Source of the DNA: a virus
IMG/VR virus record: IMGVR_UViG_3300032235_000476
Coordinates: 1 to 31,831 of that record
Length of the DNA stretch: 31,831 nt
Reading direction: 5' to 3' (one strand)
Positions 8,714 to 16,935 of the stretch are shown here, piece by piece. The notes under the pieces are model-generated. The model was given only the letters and a program-made list of their open reading frames with translations, had not been told where the DNA came from and did no database searches. The position numbers were made by a program, and so were the translations under genes. The stretch's first letter is position 1. The number at the start of each line of letters is the position of its first letter.

Positions 8714-9370
8714 ATGGTAGCTTGGGAAAAAGCCAAAGGCAAACAAACCACAGGAAATCAAAACAAAAGAGATATTGAGCGAGTAACGCTAGGTCTAGGT
8801 GACACAAAACTACGTTTAGTAGGCGATGTAATGCCTAGATACTGCTACTGGGTAGTCACAAAAGATGGTAAGAAAATGCCAGTAGAGTGCCTGCAGTTCG
8901 ATAGAGACACAGAAAGCTTCAATGCTAGTATCAAAGACCCATTCAAAGAAATTGATGCAGATGTTTATGCAGAAAAACCACAATTTGCATATGTTTGTAA
9001 TGTAATTGATCGTAAAGATAACAAAGTCAAACTACTTGATCTACGTTCTACTATTTACGCTCAAATTGTAGATTATGCCACAAATCCAGAATACGGTTCT
9101 CCCGCTGATTCAGAAAGCGGCTATGATCTAACACTGAAAAAAGAAAAAACTGGACCACTTCCTCAGAATGTGAAGTACACTGTTATTCCTGCTCGTAGTA
9201 GCAAGGCTTTAACAGAAGAAGAACGCGCTCTAGAACTATATGATCTGTCTAAAATCTTTAAGCGTCAGACTTATGATGAGCAAAAGCAATGGTTGCTAGA
9301 AAATACAACACTATTTGCAGGCGATGCTAGCAATGAGTTTAAACCTGAAGGCGTTGATGATCTAGCATGA
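8714..9370 (+). CDS. Single-stranded DNA-binding protein (gp32-like)
   Basis: The protein has 218 residues with a strong ribosome site (AAGGAG, 9 bases before the ATG). The basic, flexible N-terminus (WEKAKGK...NQNKRD) is followed by a beta-rich core (VTLGLGDTKLRLVGDVMPRYCYW, then a WVVTKDGKKMPVEC stretch) that fits an OB-fold. The C-terminus ends acidic (FKPEGVDDLA), as in gp32 and SSB where the tail recruits partners. The cysteines do not form an obvious zinc site. Codons are better adapted than in its neighbours, fitting high expression. The assignment rests on layout and context rather than a diagnostic motif. Confidence 0.7.
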   Translation: MVAWEKAKGKQTTGNQNKRDIERVTLGLGDTKLRLVGDVMPRYCYWVVTKDGKKMPVECLQFDRDTESFNASIKDPFKEIDADVYAEKPQFAYVCNVIDRKDNKVKLLDLRSTIYAQIVDYATNPEYGSPADSESGYDLTLKKEKTGPLPQNVKYTVIPARSSKALTEEERALELYDLSKIFKRQTYDEQKQWLLENTTLFAGDASNEFKPEGVDDLA

Positions 9371-10188
9371 AAAAGTCTTTATCTGAACTAGCCAATAAAA
9401 CTGTAGATAATACATCAACAGAGGAGGCTCCTAAGACAAAGAGTTTTGGTGCTTTTAAACAGATCAACGGTACTCAAGCTGTAATAGATTTAGACGTACT
9501 AAGAAAATATAATATTTTCTTTGCTACTCCTTGTTATGGCGGAATGCTTACAGATCAATTTTTTCTAAGTATGTTTCGTGTATCGCAAGTACTGATGCAA
9601 CATGGTATTAACTTTAGAATTACTACTCTTCGTAATGAAAGTCTGATTTCTAGAGCTAGAAATATACTTACTGCTATGTTTTTAGATAGCGACTGTACCC
9701 ATTTAATGTTTATTGACTCTGACATTGAGTTTCAACCAGAAGACATTTTACGGGCACTAGCATACGATAAACCAGTAATTGCTGGTGCATATCCAAAAAA
9801 AGCACTACCTGTGCAGTATGCTATTAATTTTAAATTCGTAAATCCAGAAACTAGGCAGATCAGAGTTGAGAACGGAGCCGTTGAAGTACTAGACGCTTCT
9901 ACTGGATTCTTCATGGTCAAGCGAGAGACTGTTGAAAAAATGATATCAGCTCATCCCGAGCTTCATTATCGTAATGACTCTAATATTGATCCAAAACTCA
10001 ACAAATACTGCTATGCTCTATTTGATACTATGATTGATCCTGATGACAATCGTTATTTGTCAGAAGATTATACTTTCTGCAGACGTTGGCAAAAAATGGG
10101 TGGAGAAATTTGGTTAGATCCTAATACTAAACTAAACCACGTAGGTAGCTATACCTTCGAAGGTGATGTAAGTAAGATTATAGGATAA
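9367..10188 (+). CDS. GT-A-fold glycosyltransferase-like protein
   Basis: The protein has 273 residues. After a 45-residue variable N-terminus, IFFATPCYGG starts a Rossmann-like GT-A core. MFIDSDIEF carries the D117-S-D119 (DxD) metal and nucleotide-sugar site, and EDYTFCRRW near the C-terminus resembles the ED catalytic-base motif of family 2-like transferases. A G-x-Y-P-K-K segment follows the DxD strand. It shares ATGA with the SSB gene and is followed by a methyltransferase, an odd pair inside a replication operon. Substrate is unknown; modified DNA bases, the host envelope or virion proteins are all possible. Confidence 0.8.
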   Translation: MKKSLSELANKTVDNTSTEEAPKTKSFGAFKQINGTQAVIDLDVLRKYNIFFATPCYGGMLTDQFFLSMFRVSQVLMQHGINFRITTLRNESLISRARNILTAMFLDSDCTHLMFIDSDIEFQPEDILRALAYDKPVIAGAYPKKALPVQYAINFKFVNPETRQIRVENGAVEVLDASTGFFMVKRETVEKMISAHPELHYRNDSNIDPKLNKYCYALFDTMIDPDDNRYLSEDYTFCRRWQKMGGEIWLDPNTKLNHVGSYTFEGDVSKIIG

Positions 10189-10192
10189 AGCC

Positions 10193-10891
10193 GTGTATAG
10201 ATTCTCTGAAGAACTAGAACATAAAAATTTCAAAGACAAAAACAGAGTAGACTCGATTGATACGTACTGGGATGATGACTATGATTTAGCTGATCCTGGT
10301 GGTTGGGAGCATAGACATACTCACGAAGCTGAGATAATATCACAAGTTATATCTCAGCTTGGTATCAAAAAAGTACTAGAACTAGGATCAGGTCCTGGTA
10401 ACTTAGCTACTAAGATCATTGATAAGACTAATGTTGATTATACTTTAGTAGATGGTGATAGTGCGCTTCGTGCTCATGCTAAAAGAGGAAATAAAGGTAA
10501 ATTACTAGTAATTGATCTATTTGATTCTTTTGACACCAGTAACTTAGATAATGATTATGATCTGATCGTAGCTAATGACTTTCTAGAACATATTAGGAAT
10601 CCTAGTCTTATTCTAGAAAAAGTAAGAAATGATCTAACTACAGATACATCTTACTTTTTTCTTTCTTCACCAAACTGGAGAATGAAGCATCAGTTTTACT
10701 ATCCTGGTCTTTTTGACTATGATAATCTAGTAAAATTTATGATACAAGAAGGCTATAAATTACACTATGTCTTTGACTCTTGGGCAAATCATGTACCTGT
10801 ACGTGCGCCTAGACTGAGTAGTGAATCTTCTCTACCAGAAGGTCATATTTTTGACTGGAATCATTACTTGTTATTTAAAAAAGAAGTATAA
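10193..10891 (+). CDS. Class I SAM-dependent methyltransferase
   Basis: The protein has 232 residues and uses a GTG start with AGGA 8 bases upstream. Motif I is VLELGSGPGN at residues 61-70, then LVDGD (acidic end of strand 2) and DLIVANDFLEHI (motif II/post-II), the UbiE/Methyltransf_11-like arrangement. The C-terminal region is aromatic (FYYPGLFDYDNLVKFM) and may form the acceptor pocket. It directly follows the glycosyltransferase and may methylate the same product. It is the last gene before the structured gap at 10892. Confidence 0.85.
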   Translation: MYRFSEELEHKNFKDKNRVDSIDTYWDDDYDLADPGGWEHRHTHEAEIISQVISQLGIKKVLELGSGPGNLATKIIDKTNVDYTLVDGDSALRAHAKRGNKGKLLVIDLFDSFDTSNLDNDYDLIVANDFLEHIRNPSLILEKVRNDLTTDTSYFFLSSPNWRMKHQFYYPGLFDYDNLVKFMIQEGYKLHYVFDSWANHVPVRAPRLSSESSLPEGHIFDWNHYLLFKKEV

Positions 10892-10892
10892 G

Positions 10893-10926
10893 TAAAAAAT
10901 AAAGGCGGGGAGCAATCCCCGCCTTT
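10893..10926 (-). terminator. Strong GC hairpin, terminator-like on the minus strand
   Basis: A perfect 10-bp stem AAAGGCGGGG/CCCCGCCTTT has a 6-base loop. On the + strand it is followed by GAAAC, not a U-run. On the minus strand it is followed by ATTTTTTA, the classic tract. It may stop + transcripts weakly as well, but the geometry favours termination of a minus-strand transcript. There is no minus-strand protein gene here. Confidence 0.65.
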
Positions 10927-11090
10927 GAAACTCCGTTTCAACGCTACAAAGCATTATAACCTTTGAGGGTGTGTATCTGCGACTCAAAATAATAGGCGCA
11001 GTTGTCCCACCAAACAATATGTAACTCCGTTACACTCTAAACGTATGTACACGCTACGCAGAGTTATACAAAAACTTTGTAGCGTTGTTC
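10893..11090 (-). ncRNA. Candidate structured minus-strand RNA
   Basis: Read on the minus strand, the 13-bp repeat (11087-11075 with 10951-10939) would close a domain containing a 6-bp hairpin with GGA loop (11034-11020). A second GGA-loop hairpin (10941-10925) overlaps its 3' end, and the GC stem 10926-10901 is followed on this strand by ATTTTTTA. This has the layout of a structured small RNA ending at an intrinsic terminator. Only weak promoter matches are visible, so transcription is unproven and the 5' end is a guess. Confidence 0.3.
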
Positions 11091-11182
11091 CACAGCTGTG
11101 AAATATTGTGCGAGCTGTATTCGATAACGTTGTACAACCTGTGAACAAATAATAGCACAATATTAGAAAAGAGTCCAAGTCT

Positions 11183-12145
11183 ATGATTAGAATTTTAAGT
11201 TCAGCTGACTGGCATGTTAATCTACACCGCAAAAAGATCCCTGCTGCTTGGCAGATGAGACGATTCCAAATGCTGTTTGACCGACTACTAGAACTGGAAA
11301 ATCGGTGTGATGTACATGTTATTGCAGGTGATCTATTTGATAAAGAACCAGATCCAGATGAAATCTGTTTAGTTCTTTCATATTTAAACTCTGTGCAAAA
11401 GCCAACACTAGTTATTCCAGGAAATCATGAAGCTACCTCTCGCGGTCGTACATTCTGGGAACACTTTAAACTAGAAAATACAATTAAAAACCCTCTTGTA
11501 CACATCTTTACAGAAAACGCTCGTATTGAGATTGCTGGGCAAGGATTCTGCGCTTTTCCATATGGCAGTGTACAGACTAATAACCTTCCTGCATATGTAG
11601 ACGGCGATGTGCTGATAACGCACATTCGTGGCGAAGTGCCGCCGCATATTAGTGCAGAATATGATTTTGAAAAGCTGCGTCCTTGGAAACTTGTACTGCT
11701 AGGCGATTTACACTTTAGACATAAGTACAAAGACTATCCAGTTTACTATCCTGGTTCTCCGCTTAACACCACTTTTGATCGTGATGATAAGCGAGAATAT
11801 GGAGTTGACATTATAAACCTACGCAGCATTGATGATTATAGCGTAGACTTTGTAGATTTAAAGCTGCCTAAGCTGCTTCGTCGTACTGTATCGGTCAATG
11901 AGCCTATGACACAAGACATATATCATCATGTTATATATGAAGTTACTGGATCAATTGATGAACTAGCTAAGGTCAAAAAGACTGACATGCTAGATAAAAA
12001 GATGGTTGAAAAACCTACAACAGATGCTACTCTAGATTTAAAAGACAAAAGCATTTATGAAGAACTTGAAATATATTTACAGTATATTAAAGTTGCAGAC
12101 GCTGAAACAGTGCTAACAGCGTTTAAACAGTTAGGAATACAATGA
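11183..12145 (+). CDS. SbcD/gp47-like recombination nuclease subunit
   Basis: The 320-residue calcineurin-like phosphoesterase has all the metal-binding motifs: D9-x-H11, GDLFD with D50, GNHE with N81/H82, H147 and GDLH with D175/H177. Together with the next gene product it forms the Mre11-Rad50/SbcCD/gp46-47 complex. This complex resects DNA ends and cuts hairpins for recombination-dependent replication and host DNA breakdown. The last four bases overlap the gp46 start (ATGA). Length matches T4 gp47. The ribosome site is weak (AAAGAG), and the gene follows the structured region at 10892. Confidence 0.93.
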   Translation: MIRILSSADWHVNLHRKKIPAAWQMRRFQMLFDRLLELENRCDVHVIAGDLFDKEPDPDEICLVLSYLNSVQKPTLVIPGNHEATSRGRTFWEHFKLENTIKNPLVHIFTENARIEIAGQGFCAFPYGSVQTNNLPAYVDGDVLITHIRGEVPPHISAEYDFEKLRPWKLVLLGDLHFRHKYKDYPVYYPGSPLNTTFDRDDKREYGVDIINLRSIDDYSVDFVDLKLPKLLRRTVSVNEPMTQDIYHHVIYEVTGSIDELAKVKKTDMLDKKMVEKPTTDATLDLKDKSIYEELEIYLQYIKVADAETVLTAFKQLGIQ

Positions 12146-13971
12146 CAGAAATCATACTTAAAAACCTTAGCTTCTCAAATATGTTTTCTTACGGAAGCGA
12201 TAACAGCATTGATCTTAATCGCAACCGTATCACTCAGTTAACTGCTGTAAACGGATCAGGTAAAAGCTCGATTGCACTAATTCTACAAGAAATACTGTAC
12301 AGCAAAAATGTTAAAGGTATTAAAAAAGGCGATATTATAAATCGCTATATCAAAGACAAAAACTGGTCTGGAATCTTAACTTTTAGCGTAGATGCAGTAG
12401 ATTATAGCGTAAGTGTAAAGCGTTCTGGAGCCTCCACTAAAGTAGAACTGCACAAGAACGGCGTTGATGTTTCTGAACACAAAGTAGTAGACACATACAA
12501 AAAGATACAAGACATACTAGGTCTAGACTTTGAGATATTTTCGCAAATTACATATCAATCTTCTGTTGATTTGTTAGACTTTCTAAAAGCTACTGATACA
12601 AATCGTAAAAAATTCTTAATCAATCTTTTCAATCTTGAACGTTATATCTCTATAGGTGAGCGCATCAAAGCTCGCAGTAGTGAAACTGAAAAAGAACAAA
12701 TTAAACTGCAAGGTGAGCTAAAGTCTATTGAAGACTTTTTAAATACCACTACTATTCCTGATATGCTATACTTTAAACCAGAAGTTTGCGTAGACACTAG
12801 TAAAGATGTACGTATTGCAGAAATTGATAATGAACTGTTGAATATTAACGCAACTTGTAAACGTATTGATAAAAACAATATGTATATCAGTGAACGTAAT
12901 AGCTTAAGTTTTGATTTAGCTATGCCTTATCCTAAAGCTTTTGAATATGCTAACGAGTATCAAGCACTAAAGTTTGATCTTACTAGCTTAAATAACGATA
13001 TTCAGCGTATGCAAAAAGAACACGATAATGTAAAAATCAATGACTCGTGCCCTGCTTGCGGACAAAAGATAGACAATTCTCACTTAGTACGTATTCAACA
13101 AGAACTACGAGATAAGATAGATAAAGCTAAGCAATCTTATAATGAAGGATTGGTCACAGCTAAACGTTGGAGCGATGAGCTAACAGAAGCTAATGCAGCA
13201 AGTAAGGCGTATAGTGTTAACAAAACTGCTATTCAGCGTTTTGAAGAGCTAAGTCAGTTAATTGATAACGATCTACCAACTACATATCCTGACCATGCAG
13301 CACTCAGCCGTGAGCGAAAAGAACTACAGCAAGAAGTAGACGAAAGACAAAGACTAGTTCGTGAAGTAACAGACCATAACAAGCGCGTAAGTGCTCACAA
13401 TGCTAAAGTAGAAGCTCTTAAAGAGCAAAAATCAGATTTTATAATTAGACAAGATAGATTAAAAACAGATATACTTAATAAGTCGTCAGAAGCAAATGCA
13501 TTAAATGTCTTGAAAAAAGCCTTTAGCACTTCTGGAATCGTAGCATTTAAGTTAGAGAGTCTAACAAAAGAGCTAGAAACGACAATTAACTATTATCTAT
13601 CTGTACTAAGCGATGGTCAATTTCAAGTAGAGTTTTCACTAGACAAAGAGAAGCTTAATATCAATGTTATTAACAATGGTATAAGCGCTCCTATCGAAAC
13701 AATGTCTGGCGGAGAATTTAGTAGAATACAAACTTCAATACTATTAGCAATTCGTAGCCTGCTTTCCAAATTAGGTGGTAGCAGTATAAACTTGTTGTTT
13801 TTAGATGAAATTACGGGCGTGCTAGATGATGAAGGAAAAGAAAAATTAATAGAAGTTCTTCAGCGTGAAGATAATCTAAACGTATTTTTAATTTCTCATG
13901 ATTTTACACACCCACTTATAGACAAAGTGTCTATTAATAAAATTGATAATATTAGCTCTATACAAGGCTGA
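12142..13971 (+). CDS. SbcC/Rad50/gp46-like ATPase subunit
   Basis: The 609-residue SMC-type ATPase has Walker A VNGSGKS with K41. Long coiled-coil arms follow, with a zinc hook CPAC at residues 303-306 between them. The signature is MSGGE at 521-525, Walker B LFLDE at D555/E556 and the H-loop SHD at 585-587. The ATPase heads open and close around the gp47 nuclease and control its access to DNA ends. The arms are much shorter than in SbcC (about 1,000 residues) and about the size of T4 gp46. Translation is coupled to the preceding nuclease gene. Confidence 0.95.
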   Translation: MTEIILKNLSFSNMFSYGSDNSIDLNRNRITQLTAVNGSGKSSIALILQEILYSKNVKGIKKGDIINRYIKDKNWSGILTFSVDAVDYSVSVKRSGASTKVELHKNGVDVSEHKVVDTYKKIQDILGLDFEIFSQITYQSSVDLLDFLKATDTNRKKFLINLFNLERYISIGERIKARSSETEKEQIKLQGELKSIEDFLNTTTIPDMLYFKPEVCVDTSKDVRIAEIDNELLNINATCKRIDKNNMYISERNSLSFDLAMPYPKAFEYANEYQALKFDLTSLNNDIQRMQKEHDNVKINDSCPACGQKIDNSHLVRIQQELRDKIDKAKQSYNEGLVTAKRWSDELTEANAASKAYSVNKTAIQRFEELSQLIDNDLPTTYPDHAALSRERKELQQEVDERQRLVREVTDHNKRVSAHNAKVEALKEQKSDFIIRQDRLKTDILNKSSEANALNVLKKAFSTSGIVAFKLESLTKELETTINYYLSVLSDGQFQVEFSLDKEKLNINVINNGISAPIETMSGGEFSRIQTSILLAIRSLLSKLGGSSINLLFLDEITGVLDDEGKEKLIEVLQREDNLNVFLISHDFTHPLIDKVSINKIDNISSIQG

Positions 13972-14010
13972 GGCACTAGATAGAGATTTTTATGCGTAAG
14001 GAGAAACAAA

Positions 14011-16134
14011 ATGCTAACAATTGGAAAACATCCAATTCTATTTCAATTTAAAAAAGACTTTAGAGAACGTCTACTGAACACACCAGTAGATTGGGGATAT
14101 GGCGGATTATCTGCTTTTACTTATTATCGCACTTATTCACGTAAAAAAGCAAACGGTAAACTAGAAACATGGCAAGAGTGTGTAGTTCGTGTTATTGAGG
14201 GTATGTTCTCAATCTTAAAAACACACGCTATTACATCTGAACATACTTGGAATGAGAAGCGTGCTCACAAGCTAGCAGAAGAAGCTGCAGAGCGTCTATT
14301 AGCTTTCAAGTGGACTCCTCCAGGTCGTGGACTATGGATGATGGGTACTCCTTTCGTATATGAAAAAGGCGGAGCTTGTCTAAACAACTGTGGATTCGTA
14401 TCTACAGAAAACATTGATGCAGAAATGTCTAAACCATTCGCATTTCTAATGGATATGAGCATGGTCGGCGTTGGTATCGGATTTGATACTAAAGGAGCTG
14501 GTAAAGTTGCAGCATATGTTCCAGAAGGTGATCCAGAAGTAATTACTGTAGAAGATTCACGTGAAGGCTGGGTTGAATTAATTTCTTGTTTAATTGACTC
14601 TTATCTAGAAGAAGGATCTACTCCTGTAGAGCCAGATACAAGCTTAGTACGTGCTTATGGAGAGCCTATTCACGGATTTGGTGGTGTAGCTTCAGGGCCA
14701 GAACCGCTAGTACAAGGCTTCTATGGTATCAAAGATATTCTAGAAAAGCGTGCGCTAAGCGAAAACCCACTACTAACTTCTGTAGACATTACTGATATTA
14801 TGAATATTATCGGTAAGATTGTTGTAGCTGGTAACGTTCGTCGTACTGCAGAAATTGCGTTTGGCGAGCCAGAAGATGAAGAGTTTGCGAATATGAAAAA
14901 CTGGGAACAGTTTGGAGTAGAAACAGGCTCAACTGCTCCACACGAGCTAGAACTAGTCAACGCAGATGATTATGCAGAGTACAATAACAACTGGGATGCT
15001 CGTTCAAAGATTGCTCGTAAGTACACTTCCGAAGATTGGGCTTATAAGTTTGGCGGATGGCGTTGGGCTTCAAATAACTCTATTTTTGCTCGTGTAGGCA
15101 TGGATTATACTGAAGTAGCTAAAAAAGTTGCTTCTAATGGTGAGCCAGGATTTGCTTGGTTAGAAACTATGCAAGCATATGGTCGTATGAAAGACCCAGC
15201 TGACCATAAAGACTATCGTGTTCGTGGCGGTAATCCGTGCTTAGAACAGTCTCTAGAACCTTATGAACTATGCTGTTTAGTTGAATCATTCCCTGCAAAG
15301 CACGATGATTATTGGGACTATCAGCGTACTCTAAAATTTGCTTATCTGTACGCAAAAACAGTTACTCTAGTACCAACTCACTGGAAAGAAACTAATGACG
15401 TTATTAAGCGTAATCGTCGTATTGGTACTTCTCAGAGCGGTATTCAGGAAGCTATTCTTAAGTTTGGTCGCAAAAAGTATCTAGAGCAGTTCTGTGACCA
15501 AGCATATAACTATATTAACTATCTAGATAAAAAGTATAGCGAGTGGTTAGGTGTTCCACTATCTATTAAAAAGACTAGTGTTAAACCTAGTGGCACAGTA
15601 TCTCTAGTAGCTGGAGCACTACCAGGTATTCATTATGCTAAAGCAGAAAGCTACTATCGCTTAATTCGTGTAGCAAATACTTCTAATCTACTACCTATTC
15701 TACGTGCAGCTAATTACCGTATTGAAGATTCTATCACTGACCCGCTAAAAACCAGCGTAGTCTATTTTCCAGTAACTCACGCTCCTGGTACTATTAGCGA
15801 TAAGGATGTATCTATATGGGAACAGTTTGCAAACGCAGTAGATCTACAACACTACTGGGCTGATAACCAAGTATCTATTACTATCTCTTTCCAGGAGCAC
15901 GAAAAGAATCAAATTGCTCGCGCTCTTAGCTGCTTTGACAATAAGCTAAAAGGCGTAAGCTTACTTCCTCTAACTGATCATGGTTATGCGCAAGCACCAT
16001 ATACTCAGGCTCCTAGAGAAGAAGTTCTAGCTTACTCAGAACAACTATTACCTCTGGACTTTAGCAGCTTAACTCATGAAGGTGAGAATGCAGATGCTAA
16101 TAAGTTCTGCGACGGTGACGCTTGCTTGATCTAA
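14011..16134 (+). CDS. nrdJ: Class II cobalamin-dependent ribonucleotide reductase
   Basis: The 707-residue protein resembles monomeric adenosylcobalamin-dependent RNR such as Lactobacillus leichmannii RTPR. PPGRGLWMMGT precedes an N-terminal Cys pair region (C123, C127). NPCLEQ holds the putative thiyl-radical Cys C410, followed by C421/C422. The C-terminus carries a redox pair C700 and C705. It reduces ribonucleotides to deoxyribonucleotides for phage replication without oxygen or a second subunit, but needs cobalamin from the host. A strong AAGGAG site precedes the ATG. Glutaredoxin, dUTPase and ThyX genes nearby complete a dNTP set. No intein or split is seen. Confidence 0.92.
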   Translation: MLTIGKHPILFQFKKDFRERLLNTPVDWGYGGLSAFTYYRTYSRKKANGKLETWQECVVRVIEGMFSILKTHAITSEHTWNEKRAHKLAEEAAERLLAFKWTPPGRGLWMMGTPFVYEKGGACLNNCGFVSTENIDAEMSKPFAFLMDMSMVGVGIGFDTKGAGKVAAYVPEGDPEVITVEDSREGWVELISCLIDSYLEEGSTPVEPDTSLVRAYGEPIHGFGGVASGPEPLVQGFYGIKDILEKRALSENPLLTSVDITDIMNIIGKIVVAGNVRRTAEIAFGEPEDEEFANMKNWEQFGVETGSTAPHELELVNADDYAEYNNNWDARSKIARKYTSEDWAYKFGGWRWASNNSIFARVGMDYTEVAKKVASNGEPGFAWLETMQAYGRMKDPADHKDYRVRGGNPCLEQSLEPYELCCLVESFPAKHDDYWDYQRTLKFAYLYAKTVTLVPTHWKETNDVIKRNRRIGTSQSGIQEAILKFGRKKYLEQFCDQAYNYINYLDKKYSEWLGVPLSIKKTSVKPSGTVSLVAGALPGIHYAKAESYYRLIRVANTSNLLPILRAANYRIEDSITDPLKTSVVYFPVTHAPGTISDKDVSIWEQFANAVDLQHYWADNQVSITISFQEHEKNQIARALSCFDNKLKGVSLLPLTDHGYAQAPYTQAPREEVLAYSEQLLPLDFSSLTHEGENADANKFCDGDACLI

Positions 16135-16694
16135 GCAGCCCTTGTATAAAACTATGCAGGCTCCATAACGGAGTCTGCATAGGCTGTAGAAGAACTCAAG
16201 ATGAGATTAGAGAGTGGTACTATGGCGATAGTAATATTAGACAAAAGATACTAGATAGGATAAGTATGAAAGTTAGATTTGTAAAAGACCATGAAGATGC
16301 ACAGCTACCAACTTATGGAACAGCTGGAGCTGCTGGTGCAGATGTTTATAGCGTCAAAGAGTATAAAATAGGCCCTGGTCAGCATGTACTAGTAGATACT
16401 GGATTAAAATGCGATATACCAGAAGGATTTGAACTACAAGTTAGACCTCGTTCAGGTATAGCACTAAAGAATAAAATTACTGTACTTAATAGTCCAGGTA
16501 CTATTGATAGTGATTATACAGGCAAGCTTGGAGTTATTCTTATGAATCACTCAGATGAGATTTTTTCTGTAAAACCAGGTGATAGAATTGCACAAATAGT
16601 GGTAGCACCTGTAGTACAAGCTACCTTTGCTTGGGTAGAAGATACAAAGAGTACAGAACGTGGTTCTGACGGCTTTGGCTCTACAGGAGTTTAA
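16122..16694 (+). CDS. dut: DUF1289-dUTPase fusion
   Basis: The 190-residue reading frame starts at TTG 16122, overlapping nrdJ by 13 bases. Residues 5-46 match the small DUF1289 domain: SPCIKLC and CIGC give C8, C12, C19, C22, then RTQDEIREW. Residues 50-190 are a trimeric dUTPase with all five motifs: GAAGADVYS 69-77, RPRSG 108-112, GTIDSDYTG 126-134, GDRIAQIV 153-160 and RGSDGFGSTG 180-189. It hydrolyses dUTP to dUMP, the ThyX substrate. An in-frame ATG at 16266 with AGGA before it could also yield dUTPase alone, so the fusion may be full-length, internally initiated, or both. DUF1289 function is unknown; its cysteines suggest metal binding. Confidence 0.88.
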   Translation: MLDLSSPCIKLCRLHNGVCIGCRRTQDEIREWYYGDSNIRQKILDRISMKVRFVKDHEDAQLPTYGTAGAAGADVYSVKEYKIGPGQHVLVDTGLKCDIPEGFELQVRPRSGIALKNKITVLNSPGTIDSDYTGKLGVILMNHSDEIFSVKPGDRIAQIVVAPVVQATFAWVEDTKSTERGSDGFGSTGV

Positions 16695-16695
16695 T

Positions 16696-16923
16696 ATGCA
16701 AGCTATTGTGTGGTCAACTAGCACTTGTAGCTTCTGTAAACAAGCAAAAACTCTATTAGAAAAACATAATATTCCTTATGAAGAACGTCTCATTGGTGAT
16801 AATTGGACCAAAGAGCAACTTTTAGAAGTAGTACCCAACGCACGTACTGTTCCTCAAATTTTTATTGATGAAAATTACGTAGGCGGTTATACTGATTTAG
16901 TGAGCTATTTAAACAGCCCATAA
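16696..16923 (+). CDS. Glutaredoxin
   Basis: The 75-residue thioredoxin-fold protein has the active site CSFC at residues 11-14, the cis-Pro loop TVPQIF and the glutathione-contact GGY motif near the C-terminus. The start is ATG 16696, one base after the dUTPase stop, with AGGAG upstream inside the dUTPase end. A longer upstream reading in the same frame is not needed. It probably re-reduces the C-terminal cysteines of NrdJ. Length is typical of compact phage and bacterial glutaredoxins. Confidence 0.93.
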   Translation: MQAIVWSTSTCSFCKQAKTLLEKHNIPYEERLIGDNWTKEQLLEVVPNARTVPQIFIDENYVGGYTDLVSYLNSP

Positions 16924-16935
16924 GAAGGAATATTA

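Larger units (their letters stand above)
10892..11182. other. 291-bp gene-free region dense in inverted repeats
   Basis: No credible gene is present. It contains a 10-bp GC stem (10901-10926), two hairpins with the same TCC loop (10925-10941 and 11020-11034; GGA on the minus strand), and a 13-bp inverted repeat CAACGCTACAAAG (10939-10951) with its complement at 11075-11087. It also has perfect 10-bp palindromes CACAGCTGTG (11091-11100) and GTTGTACAAC (11129-11138), and a 9-bp repeat AATATTGTG (11102-11110)/CACAATATT (11156-11164) enclosing the second palindrome. Origin of replication, structured RNA or regulator-binding region are the main readings. Confidence 0.8.

Noticed and set aside
10892-11182. 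tRNA or CRISPR array in the large gap
   Set aside because: No cloverleaf with a T-loop consensus and no regularly spaced direct repeats are seen; the repeats are inverted and irregular.
10984-11232. Minus-strand open frame of 82 codons across the structured gap
   Set aside because: It runs through the inverted repeats and into the gp47 gene, has no ribosome site and a composition driven by the repeats. It is best explained as chance.
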